From a candidate division WOR-3 bacterium (lineage in GTDB: Bacteria > Hydrothermota > Tepidihabitantia > Tepidihabitantales > Tepidihabitantaceae), in assembly GCA_016867815.1 (NCBI GenBank), contig VGIR01000012.1:1-47963 (forward strand): a stretch of DNA of 47,963 nt, in the 5' to 3' direction. The position numbers and the translations under genes were made by a program. Positions 15,616 to 22,653 of this stretch are shown here, one piece after another. The notes under the pieces are model-generated. The model worked only from the letters and a program-made list of their open reading frames with translations. It was not told the origin of the DNA and searched no databases. Each line of letters begins with the position of its first letter. Positions within the stretch are counted from its first letter, which is position 1.

Positions 15616-16560
15616 CTACTCCTGAGAGACGACGCCGTACGCCTCGTCGACCGCTCGTTTGATGCCTTCAAACGTGAAGGACAGGGCGCACGTCGGGTAC
15701 ATCTCCGACAGCACTTCGGGAGCGACGTGGTCCCGGTCTATCCTGACTACAATCAAACGTTTGTCCAGTTCGATAGCCTGCTTCAGTTCCCATTCTGTCC
15801 AGGCGCTCGAGCTGGACTTCTCGCCAATCACGCAGAGGAACGCAGTCGCCGCCTTGATCTTCTCGGCTATCACGTGTTTGAGCGGTTCGGCCTGGTCGCT
15901 GTCTGGTGAGTAGATCATGGGCTGGTCATTCACACTGAGGCGGGGAAAGTCGGGGCTCTTTCCCCAGGTCAACAGGACGTCCCTGTAGTAGCCGTCGTTC
16001 TCGTACTCGTATGAGACATAGACCAGCTTCGTCCCGGCCTTCTTCTCAGTGGCGGGCTGCGGCCGGCGAATCGCGTGGGGCAGCTTGAAGTCAGCTATGG
16101 CCCGTTTTTCGGGCCTCGGACTGGTACGTTGTTGGAGAACGGCCTTGAGGTCCTCGTAGCCCTGCTGCCAGCCACGGCCGTAGAAATCTACGTAGGATTG
16201 CGATGCCAGGTAGTCCGGCAGTGGGGTGCTGTCGATTCTCGCCGGAAGTACCCTGACCCGGCGGCCGTTGAAGTCTCTGGCCGTGACCGTCTTGAGTTCC
16301 TGCTGGACCCAGCGCCACCTGAGCGAAGCCACGGAAACCAGCGGGACGACGAAGTCTACGGGCCGAACCGCGTGGGATATCCGGCTCACGAGGAGTACCC
16401 CTGCGGACATGTCCACTTCGTCAACCAAGGGACTCACGCCGTCGCGACGCAGCGTTCCAGCCAGCTTGCGGGCGAACTGGTTGTCCGCGTAGTTGTACGG
16501 AATGACCACGTGAGGCTGGCTGCCTCCCGACGGGCTTTGATTCGAACCGTTCACGCTCAC
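15616..16560 (-). CDS. tandem double-TIR-domain protein, candidate defence gene
   Basis: Two TIR-type domains in one 314-aa protein. TIR1 (about residues 16-126) is TIR_2-like: HVVIPYNYADNQFARKLAG, LVDEVDMSAG, then SLRWRWVQQELK with Glu88 at the usual NADase position. TIR2 (about 177-275) looks like the PF08937/ThsB-type fold: KLVYVSYEYENDG, VIGEKSSSSAWTEWELKQA with Glu258 at the equivalent place, then LDKRLIVVRID. Both halves therefore keep the putative catalytic glutamate. No transmembrane or signal segment is present. GTG 16560 is chosen because gggaggcgg lies just upstream; the frame runs open to 16692. A promoter is at 16693-16720. No ThsA-like effector is in the window. NAD-derived signalling or NAD depletion in antiphage defence is inference. 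Confidence 0.85.
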   Translation of the reverse strand: MSVNGSNQSPSGGSQPHVVIPYNYADNQFARKLAGTLRRDGVSPLVDEVDMSAGVLLVSRISHAVRPVDFVVPLVSVASLRWRWVQQELKTVTARDFNGRRVRVLPARIDSTPLPDYLASQSYVDFYGRGWQQGYEDLKAVLQQRTSPRPEKRAIADFKLPHAIRRPQPATEKKAGTKLVYVSYEYENDGYYRDVLLTWGKSPDFPRLSVNDQPMIYSPDSDQAEPLKHVIAEKIKAATAFLCVIGEKSSSSAWTEWELKQAIELDKRLIVVRIDRDHVAPEVLSEMYPTCALSFTFEGIKRAVDEAYGVVSQE

Positions 16561-16692
16561 TACCGCCTCCCTGCAAAGGCGCCAATCAGCCGCGTGAGGT
16601 CTGTTCGGGTCCGGGCCGGCGCATCGGGGGCCTCGGGCAGCGTAAGGGCCGCCTACCGATGAACTTCGGCTGCGGGCCGCCTCACTCGCCAC

Positions 16693-16720
16693 ATCGTAGC
16701 CGACCCGGTCTGGATGTCAA
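16693..16720 (-). promoter_or_regulatory. promoter of the double-TIR gene
   Basis: Minus strand TTGACA (16715-16720), 16-bp spacer, TACGAT (16693-16698). The predicted 5' leader before GTG 16560 is about 125 nt, long compared with most genes here. Confidence 0.65.
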
Positions 16721-17114
16721 GCGGGTGAGTAGAGGCCGCAGCGGCGGTCGCCAGTTTCTCTCAGCTCGGGATAGGGTGACCGGCGGGCAGCCGCCCGTGC
16801 CGGCTCAACTCAGGTTGCGGAAGAGACGGTCCCCGCGGTCCCGCCAGAGTATCGCTGACCTCCGCGGGCTCGTCTAGCGCGTAGATGTGCGAACCATCAT
16901 GCGTTGCCGGCGAGTCTCGCGCCGATCGCGGCAGACACTACGCTGCGCCTGCAGGCTGGCGAAGTACGCCGGCCGTCAATCCTGGTGCACGCGATGCGAG
17001 TCGGCAGTCAAGACCACCACAAGCCAGGCGTCCAGTACCGGGAGCCAATACCTCGCGAGCCCGGACGCGGTCCGGCCTTTGTCACGGCACAATGCTGTCT
17101 TGCTGGCTAGACGG
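16721..17114. other. gene-empty stretch upstream of the double-TIR gene
   Basis: Several short frames exist on both strands, but none has a ribosome-binding site plus protein-like composition. I see no RNA gene, repeat family or promoter beyond the one at 16693-16720. Confidence 0.45.
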
Positions 17115-17192
17115 TCATCCGATCGCCAGCATGAGATAGCTCAGCACCATGCCCACGGCTGCCAACAGCAGCCAATTGATGCTGTTCTTCAT
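17115..17192 (-). CDS. possible 25-aa single-span membrane peptide
   Basis: ATG 17192 is preceded by gaggaacaaatact, a reasonable Shine-Dalgarno. The peptide starts MKNSINWLLLAAVGMVL and ends SYLMLAIG, i.e. a short polar/basic head and one continuous hydrophobic segment. This resembles tiny membrane proteins such as subunit-stabilising peptides (KdpF- or CydX-like) or type I toxins, but the sequence matches none that I recognise. A strong hairpin lies 19 bp upstream of the start. It is on the same strand as the double-TIR gene, about 550 bp upstream of that gene. Confidence 0.4.
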   Translation of the reverse strand: MKNSINWLLLAAVGMVLSYLMLAIG

Positions 17193-17210
17193 AGTATTTG
17201 TTCCTCACCG

Positions 17211-17262
17211 CTACCTGCCGGCCGGGCAGGGGCAGCAAGATGCTGTCCCTGCCCGGTAGGCA
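17211..17262. repeat. long GC-rich hairpin
   Basis: ctacctgccggccgggcagg pairs with cctgcccggtaggcag, with an inner stem CAGC/GCTG closing on aagat. The stem is over 18 bp with a few bulges. It sits immediately upstream of the 25-aa ORF on the minus strand and could terminate transcription from either side or regulate that ORF. Confidence 0.7.
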
Positions 17263-18254
17263 GTTGTCAACACTCTCGGACCGGGCGATGTTAGTTGCCG
17301 GAGCTCAGCTACCGCCCACCGGAGATGGGCTCGAAGCGCCGCACCGGCCAACGAGTACCGACGGCGCTTCCCGTTGGTGCTCGGCTCTCGACGAATGGCC
17401 TCCATCCGAACGTGCGGCACTCCAAGGGAACCTTGCCCAAGGTTCCCCTGCAGACCGGCAAACAGCCTTCCGAACCCATGCGTTCGCAAGCTGTCGCACT
17501 CGGAACTGCGCGGAGGTGCAGTCGCAGCCCCGTTTGCCAGTCGCCCCTGCGACTGACGGTTTCCTGCCGCCGGGTTGGAGCCAAGGCAATCAGCTTCACC
17601 GGCATCGGCCACGAACTTCCCGTGACAATCGTTCCGGCGGCGCGCTCTGGCCTCGCGTATGAGGCTGGCTCGCTCCAGCTTCGGTTGTGAAGGGGTTTCC
17701 ACGGCGACAGGATACCGACAGTATGAGCGACGCGTCAGCATGAGTTCGCTGCCGTCCTCGATCTCGCCGAAGCGGACATCGGCATTCGACTTCATCGACC
17801 ATGGGGTTGCACAAAACATGCCATGGGTATTGCGTTGGATTCTTGACGTATCTCTTTGATCTGCGGGCACTAAGCCGCACTGAGCTTGGTTGATTCGGGC
17901 CCGGCGCAGCTGGAATCTGCCGACGACTGCTGCTGTAGGTCACTCAATTACGAGACTTGCGAATGTGCGACATGATACGCACCAGCGTCGCACTCGTCCG
18001 CAACTGCCGAATTACTAAGGGCTTGTTGCTGCCGTTGTCTGCAGTAGCAATGCCACGAGGAGACGCCCGCCGTGGCCCGGACTGACTTGGCGATGCCGCG
18101 GCGACCGGATTCGGGTAGCAGCACGGTCCCAGGGCTCAACCTTCACCGCATGGCGGTGAAAACCGACCGGCACCTGAGAGACATCCTTATGGGCTGATTC
18201 CGAGTGACTCGTGCCGGCGGCAGTGGGCTTGAGCGCTAGGCTTGTGGCCTCGCG
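17263..18254. other. gene-poor stretch with palindromes
   Basis: About 1 kb without a supportable gene; long frames occur on both strands but lack ribosome-binding sites and family resemblance. At 17426-17447 there is a perfect 22-bp interrupted palindrome (gggaaccttg/caaggttccc), and at 18146-18167 a smaller hairpin (tcaccgc/gcggtga). The first resembles the palindromic element family only in layout, not sequence. The stretch may be decayed accessory DNA. Confidence 0.45.
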
Positions 18255-19610
18255 TCAGTGTGGAGACAGGCGGAGCAGGCTGACGGTGGAACGTCGGCGG
18301 CCTTCGGTCCAGCAGGCAACGTACGCACCGGCCGGCAGCTCCTGACCCCGGTCGTCGCGGCCGTCCCATGTTCCGCTCAAGCCGGCTGCGAATCTCCGCA
18401 CCTGCGATCCGGCGGCGTTGTAGATGGCCAGCGTGCCGAAGCCGGGCGCGTCCGGCCGCAACTCGACCGCCGAGACGAACGGGTTGGGGTGAACTCTGAT
18501 ACTGCGAACGGGCCGGATCCGGTCGCCGCGTTGCTGCAGCGCCATGGACGGCTCGGTCCAGATTGGTGCGGATACGACCAGTGCGGTGTCCTTGATCACG
18601 GCCCGGACAAAGAAGTAGCGATGGGCGCCGCTGTCCGTGTCCACTACCGGCTGCCACTCAACGTAGTTGGTATCTCCCGGTAGCAGCGACTCGACGACAA
18701 CACCGCCGTTTGATACCAGTTCAACGCGAAGGATGGTGTCTTCGCTGTCCGGGTCGGCGACAACGATGTCGAATTCGATCTGACCGTTCGCAACCGTGGA
18801 CCCCATCCAGGCGTCGCCGGCCTTGAATCGGAGCCAGGCGTTTCTGTTCAGAGTACCGAATGTGCGCATCTGCGACAGAGCCGCCAGTATTGAATCACGT
18901 GCGAGCGCGCCGGCCCAGATGCCGGTGAGTCGCTCGGCTGCGCCCCAATTGCCGCCGTGGTTGTCCTGGTTGGCGGACATGCTGGCGTGCCAGCCGCTGT
19001 CGAGCGCCACGTCATAGCTCGCGGCGTAGCTCGTGTCCTGCATCTCGTACATGACGAAGGACTGGTCGCCCGTTTGCGAGTATGCGAATGCGCGGAAATT
19101 GCCTGCGGTCGGATGGTTGAACTGAGCCCGCGCCTGGGGTTCGGTAGCCAGCCATTCGTACAGCAACTCCGGGGTAGGGTGTCGGAGTATGCTGGTCCGG
19201 TCCACTGAGTTCAGCACGTTCGCGTGTCCGTAGGTCGGGCTTGTCCATTCAAAGCCGGCCAGCCCGACAAACGAGTCCGGTACGGTCGCCGAATCGGCCT
19301 GGGCCTTGGTGTCGTTCCACTCGCTGTCCGACAACATCACGCTGTGGTCGGTCACTGCCAGAACGTCGATGTGCGCGGTGTCGCGGGCGTAGGCGAACGC
19401 GTGGCGAGGGACGCTTGCGCCCGTCGAGTAGCTCGTGTGTGAATGGAGGTTACCATAGTAGAGCTCGTAGGCCGGCGCTGCCGCAGCTAGTGCAAGGAAA
19501 AGCAACAGAGGTAGAAGGTTCGCGGTGCTTCTGGGTGACTGCAGGGCAGTCGGCGGGGTGCTCTCAGAAAAGCCGGCGCCGCACGCGGGCGCGTCTCCGC
19601 AGCCTGGCAT
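18255..19610 (-). CDS. secreted CehA/McbA-like PHP metallohydrolase with C-terminal sorting domain
   Basis: A PHP-fold metal-dependent phosphoesterase-like enzyme. After a signal-like segment (NLLPLLLFLALAAAAPAYE) come the metal motifs NLHSHTSYS, VLAVTDHS, AGFEWT, FNHPT and DNHGG. The middle is a beta-rich domain. The C-terminus has VHPNPF, IYNAAGSQV, WDGRDDRGQELPAGAYV and a final STVSLLRL, the pattern of FlgD-like/type IX-like sorting modules, so the protein is probably exported and surface-bound. ATG 19610 is preferred, giving 451 aa; GTG 19619 sits exactly where transcription should begin and would be leaderless. The natural substrate is unknown. Confidence 0.85.
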   Translation of the reverse strand: MPGCGDAPACGAGFSESTPPTALQSPRSTANLLPLLLFLALAAAAPAYELYYGNLHSHTSYSTGASVPRHAFAYARDTAHIDVLAVTDHSVMLSDSEWNDTKAQADSATVPDSFVGLAGFEWTSPTYGHANVLNSVDRTSILRHPTPELLYEWLATEPQARAQFNHPTAGNFRAFAYSQTGDQSFVMYEMQDTSYAASYDVALDSGWHASMSANQDNHGGNWGAAERLTGIWAGALARDSILAALSQMRTFGTLNRNAWLRFKAGDAWMGSTVANGQIEFDIVVADPDSEDTILRVELVSNGGVVVESLLPGDTNYVEWQPVVDTDSGAHRYFFVRAVIKDTALVVSAPIWTEPSMALQQRGDRIRPVRSIRVHPNPFVSAVELRPDAPGFGTLAIYNAAGSQVRRFAAGLSGTWDGRDDRGQELPAGAYVACWTEGRRRSTVSLLRLSPH

Positions 19611-19625
19611 CTTGCCCACATAGTA

Positions 19626-19653
19626 AGTGTATCAGTTCGGACCAGAATGTCAA
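19626..19653 (-). promoter_or_regulatory. promoter of the PHP hydrolase gene
   Basis: Minus strand TTGACA (19648-19653), 16-bp spacer, TACACT (19626-19631). GTG 19619 begins 6 nt after the -10 box and ATG 19610 15 nt after, so the mRNA has almost no 5' leader. Confidence 0.7.
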
Positions 19654-19789
19654 GGCCGGGAGCCGCAGCCGGTGTCCGGTTCGGCGTGCAGGGCGGAGGA
19701 AACTGCGTACCTGCACATGCCTAGGAGCGGGGGATAGGGCGGAGGGTAGATCTGACTCTGCTACCTGCTCTGGAGCGGTGGGGTAAGCA

Positions 19790-20105
19790 CCGGGCAAGCG
19801 AATTGCCCTGCATCCCTCCGAGTAGTTCTCCCAACTCCCCTCCGAATTGCCCGGCAGGCTGTTCTCCGGACTACCTGCTGAGCGATTCTCCGGACACACT
19901 GCGGAGCAGCTCGGAGAACAGCTCTCCCTGCGGCTCGCCGGGCAGCTCGCCGAGCTCTCCTCCCAGTAGCCCGCCAGGTAGCTGACCGAACAACCGTCCA
20001 GGCAACTCTTCGGATTCCTCTCCGGATAGCCTGTAGGGCAGTCCTCCGAACTGCTTTCCGGACAGCTTGCCGAACTGCCTCCCAAACAACCCGGGGGGCG
20101 GGGTA
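19790..20105. repeat. degenerate 12/24-bp repeat tract
   Basis: About 300 bp of diverged units, clearest on the minus strand as words such as ccggagaacagc, ctgccgggcaat and ctgccgggcgag. Read on the minus strand, Gly-Glu-Leu-Pro motifs recur every 4 or 8 residues. Related in length and wording (ccggagagctgg) to the array at the window start. Non-coding as far as I can tell; 20106-20200 holds nothing further except gcttgacttcaggaggacat before the HTH gene. Confidence 0.65.
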
Positions 20106-20200
20106 GGGGAGGAGAGTGAATGTCCAATAACCAATTGCTAATGACGAAGTTGCGGCGATTCGGCGCTTGACTTCAGGAGGACATATAGGAAACTAGAGAT

Positions 20201-20944
20201 GTGCAACCCGCCTCAAATTGGCTGTCAGATTCTTCCCTACTTACGAAGGAAGTAGGGGTACGGTTGCGGCTACTGCGGGAGCAAGCCGGCTTGTCGCAGG
20301 AGGCGGTGGCCGTGATGCTCGGACTTGAGCCGACAACGGGCAAGGCGCAAGTCTCGAAGATCGAGACCGGGCACTATCGGTACGGGCCGGGGCTCGTGCG
20401 GCTGCTGGACTTTCTGCGGGCGTGCGGGTGCGGGGTTGATGCGGTGCTGGATATCCTAGACCGGCATACGTCGCGCGAGACTGTCGTGGAGGAGCGGGCG
20501 ACTGCGGACGTGCTGAAGGCGATAGAGACGCTGCCACCGAAGTCCGGACGCCGCGCGTTCTACTACCATGTCGGTCTGAGCCACAAGGCCGAACTGCGCC
20601 TGGCGAACTCGGCCGCGGCCAGGGAGCGGGTCAGGCGAGCGCTTGCCCGGGCCGGCGCGGAATCGCGGGAACTGCGGCTGAAGCGCGAGTTCAACTACCT
20701 GCTGAACAAGATGCACATCGGCTGGGCAGACCCGAGCGGCATCGGGCTGCGTTCGTACGGAAGAAAGGTGTTCGCGACCCTGCGCCGGCTGCGCAAGGCT
20801 CGACCCGACAGGCGGCAACGGGCGCTTGACCGCCTGGACGAGTGGCCGGTCAGGATGGGGCTTGACCCGACTCAGGCTCGGCGAGTGAAGCAGGCGATGA
20901 TGAAGCTGTTTGAGAGGATGGTTCGTTCAGGTTCCGTGGACTGA
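20201..20944 (+). CDS. XRE-type helix-turn-helix protein 1
   Basis: Residues about 18-85 form an HTH_3 domain: VRLRLLREQAGLSQEAVAVMLGL, then KAQVSKIETGHY, then LLDFLRACGCGVDAVLDILDRHT. The rest (to 247 aa) is basic and helical with no known family: FYYHVGLSHKAELRLANS, FNYLLNKMHIGWADPSGIGLRS. The same HTH-plus-DILDRHT layout occurs in the downstream gene (LVEYLRAIRAGFGDLKEVLDRYT), so the two are paralogues. Probably DNA-binding; target unknown. GTG 20201 is used; an aggagg lies about 20 bp upstream, rather far. Confidence 0.75.
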   Translation: MQPASNWLSDSSLLTKEVGVRLRLLREQAGLSQEAVAVMLGLEPTTGKAQVSKIETGHYRYGPGLVRLLDFLRACGCGVDAVLDILDRHTSRETVVEERATADVLKAIETLPPKSGRRAFYYHVGLSHKAELRLANSAAARERVRRALARAGAESRELRLKREFNYLLNKMHIGWADPSGIGLRSYGRKVFATLRRLRKARPDRRQRALDRLDEWPVRMGLDPTQARRVKQAMMKLFERMVRSGSVD

Positions 20945-20954
20945 GAGGGAGTCG

Positions 20955-21146
20955 GCCGAAGTCAGAAGGCAGAAGGCAGAGTGCAGAAGGCAGAAGTACC
21001 AGACCGGACAGCGGATTCTTACCACCAAGGCACCAAGACACCAAGATGCAGGCGAAGTCAGAAGGCAGAAGGCAGAGTGCAGAAGGCAGAAGTGGCGGAC
21101 CGAGGAGCGGATTCTCACCACAAAGACACAAAGACACCAAGGACTC
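20955..21146. repeat. tandem duplication, 96-bp period, of mixed word repeats
   Basis: Two copies (20955-21050, 21051-21146) each start with cgaagtcagaaggcagaagg, continue gagtgcagaaggcagaagt, then gcggattct, then an accacnaagncaccaagacac word. The copies differ at a minority of positions. They form the spacer between the two paralogous HTH genes, and each joins an AAGTCAGAAGGC-type word to a CACAAAGACACC-type word. Confidence 0.85.
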
Positions 21147-21164
21147 TTGCACGGCGGTCGGGAT

Positions 21165-21222
21165 CTCCTCACCCCATCCCTTTCCTCTTGGAGGAGAGGG
21201 AGAGTGAAGCGAGGGTGAGGAG
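21165..21222. repeat. inverted CTCCTCACCC element
   Basis: The outer arms ctcctcaccc and gggtgaggag are perfect reverse complements; the centre holds ccctttcctcttggaggagagggagag, itself largely self-complementary. The same family is found at 26590-26644 inside a gene and at 32317-32368 between genes. With the duplication just upstream it fills the space before the second HTH gene. Confidence 0.8.
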
Positions 21223-21260
21223 GTCGCGTCCGGTCAACCGGTGGCGATCCATCCTGGAAC

Positions 21261-22442
21261 ATGAGCGGGACTGAGTCGAGGGCTGGAAGAGATACGCTTG
21301 TAGGGGAGCTGTCGTCGCGGCTTGTCGCTCTGCGGAAGCGGGCCGGGATGTCGCAGGAGGCGGTGGCGGAGGCGATGGGGAGGCCAAAAGCAGGTGAGAG
21401 GCTTGCCCGCAGGCTGGAGCGCGGTGGAGTAGAGGGCGCGAGCCTAGCCACGCTGGTCGAGTATCTGCGCGCAATCCGGGCCGGATTCGGCGATCTGAAA
21501 GAAGTGCTCGACCGCTACACGTCCATCCCGATTCCCGAGTCGCAGCGGAAGCGGGCTGCGGAGGCGCCGATGCCACGGGCTCAGATGAGCGCGCGTGCTT
21601 GGGAAAACGGGGACAGTCCCCCGGAGCGCTCGGACGCGCGGTACAGTCCCCGTTTTCCTGGAAAGCGGCAGCCCTTTGGCGGCGCTCCAGGCAGGCAGGA
21701 GGAACTGCGCGTGCTGCGGATACGTCGGAGGGCCGGGTACTGGGCGCTGCGCAGGCTGTTTGAGTACTATCTGCACGCGGGGCTGAACAGCGTCGCGATA
21801 CCGCCCTGCATGAAGTACCGACGCGTCACGGCCGCCCACTCGCGGAGGGTGTTCAATGCACTGTACCGGACACACCGGGCGAAGGCGGCCAGGCGGGCCG
21901 AACGGCTGGCCAGGCTGAGGACATCGGCCGAGAAGCATGCTATCGAGAGCGCGTTCGTTGAGTGCGCGGAGGCAATCGCGGAATTCGCCTATAGCGAGAT
22001 GTGCGAGCACGACGAGATTGGTTGGATGCCGCCGGAGGCCGAGGCGCGCGCCGTCATGGCGGTAAAGCCGAAGCACCGGGTCGTGACCGACTTTCAGATG
22101 TGCCTGGCCGAGTGGGCCGAGGTGGTGAGCCGCTACAACGCCGCGCTGATGGTAATCTACGAGCGCCCGCACCGGGCCGCGCTGGACATCGCCGAGTCTG
22201 CCGGATCCGACGCACGCACTCGCCTACGCTACCGTGGGGCAGCCCTGCGGGCGGCGAACATCGCGCGAACCACTGCGCCGGATACGCCGCGGCGAGCGAA
22301 GAGCATCAGCGACTGGCGCGCGACCGGCTGGCCGGAAGAGCTGGACCGCGGATTGCTCGAGCGGATGCTTGCCGCTGCGCTCACTACCTGGGACGCGCTG
22401 CTTCCGACCCTCCCGCCCGCCCCCGGGCCGAGGCCCGTGTAA
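21261..22442 (+). CDS. XRE-type helix-turn-helix protein 2, with in-frame palindromic element
   Basis: Paralogue of the upstream HTH protein. Residues about 18-90 form the HTH region (RLVALRKRAGMSQEAVAEAM, then LVEYLRAIRAGFGDLKEVLDRYTS). Residues 114-133 (WENGDSPPERSDARYSPRFP) are encoded by palindromic element copy 2, an insertion between the HTH part and a helical C-terminal part of about 260 residues that I do not recognise. Because the element is 57 bp, the frame is kept. The rest is basic and Ala/Arg-rich, with two Cys (MCEHDE and MCLAEWAE). ATG 21261 follows repeats, without a clear ribosome-binding site. Confidence 0.7.
   Translation: MSGTESRAGRDTLVGELSSRLVALRKRAGMSQEAVAEAMGRPKAGERLARRLERGGVEGASLATLVEYLRAIRAGFGDLKEVLDRYTSIPIPESQRKRAAEAPMPRAQMSARAWENGDSPPERSDARYSPRFPGKRQPFGGAPGRQEELRVLRIRRRAGYWALRRLFEYYLHAGLNSVAIPPCMKYRRVTAAHSRRVFNALYRTHRAKAARRAERLARLRTSAEKHAIESAFVECAEAIAEFAYSEMCEHDEIGWMPPEAEARAVMAVKPKHRVVTDFQMCLAEWAEVVSRYNAALMVIYERPHRAALDIAESAGSDARTRLRYRGAALRAANIARTTAPDTPRRAKSISDWRATGWPEELDRGLLERMLAAALTTWDALLPTLPPAPGPRPV
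21602..21658. repeat. palindromic element, copy 2, inside the HTH2 gene
   Basis: The ends ggaaaacggggac and gtccccgttttcc are perfect 13-bp reverse complements. The middle contains agtcccccggagcgc and gcgcggtacagtc. Length is exactly 57 bp, i.e. 19 codons, with no stop in the host frame. Confidence 0.9.
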
Positions 22443-22497
22443 GCAGGTCGAGTCGGCGGCCGTTTCGTGCCGATCCCCATTCCCTGATTCCGACATG

Positions 22498-22585
22498 GAC
22501 GGCCACGAAGACACGAAAACGGAGTGAAACGGACTTGTAACATCCGGCACCCGTCTGTTTCGTGTCCTTCGTGCTTTCGTGGCTC
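22498..22585. repeat. inverted CCACGAAGACACGAAA element
   Basis: ggccacgaagacacgaaaac and gtttcgtgtccttcgtgctttcgtgg are inverted arms around about 45 bp. It is a variant of the CACAAAGACAC family and separates HTH2 from the DUF2520 gene. Confidence 0.8.
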
Positions 22586-22614
22586 AACGCCGGTTCGGGG
22601 GCCGGGCCTTCTTC

Positions 22615-22643
22615 TTGACTAGTTCCGTTAGAGCGGCTATCTT
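22615..22643 (+). promoter_or_regulatory. promoter of the DUF2520 gene
   Basis: TTGACT at 22615-22620, 17-bp spacer, TATCTT at 22638-22643. The ATG follows 10 nt later, so the leader should be only a few bases. Confidence 0.65.
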
Positions 22644-22653
22644 CGGTTCCTAC

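Noticed and set aside
17211-17870. Minus-strand frame of about 220 codons in the gene-poor island
   Set aside because: No initiation signal; composition is typical of random frames in high-GC DNA and it crosses palindromes; left as non-coding.
15616-20200. Integrated prophage or plasmid at ssrA
   Set aside because: No integrase, structural phage gene, replication gene or duplicated ssrA end is visible; only accessory-like composition remains.
20955-21146. CRISPR-like direct repeats
   Set aside because: Only two units, no short conserved repeat alternating with unique spacers; they are duplicated word repeats.
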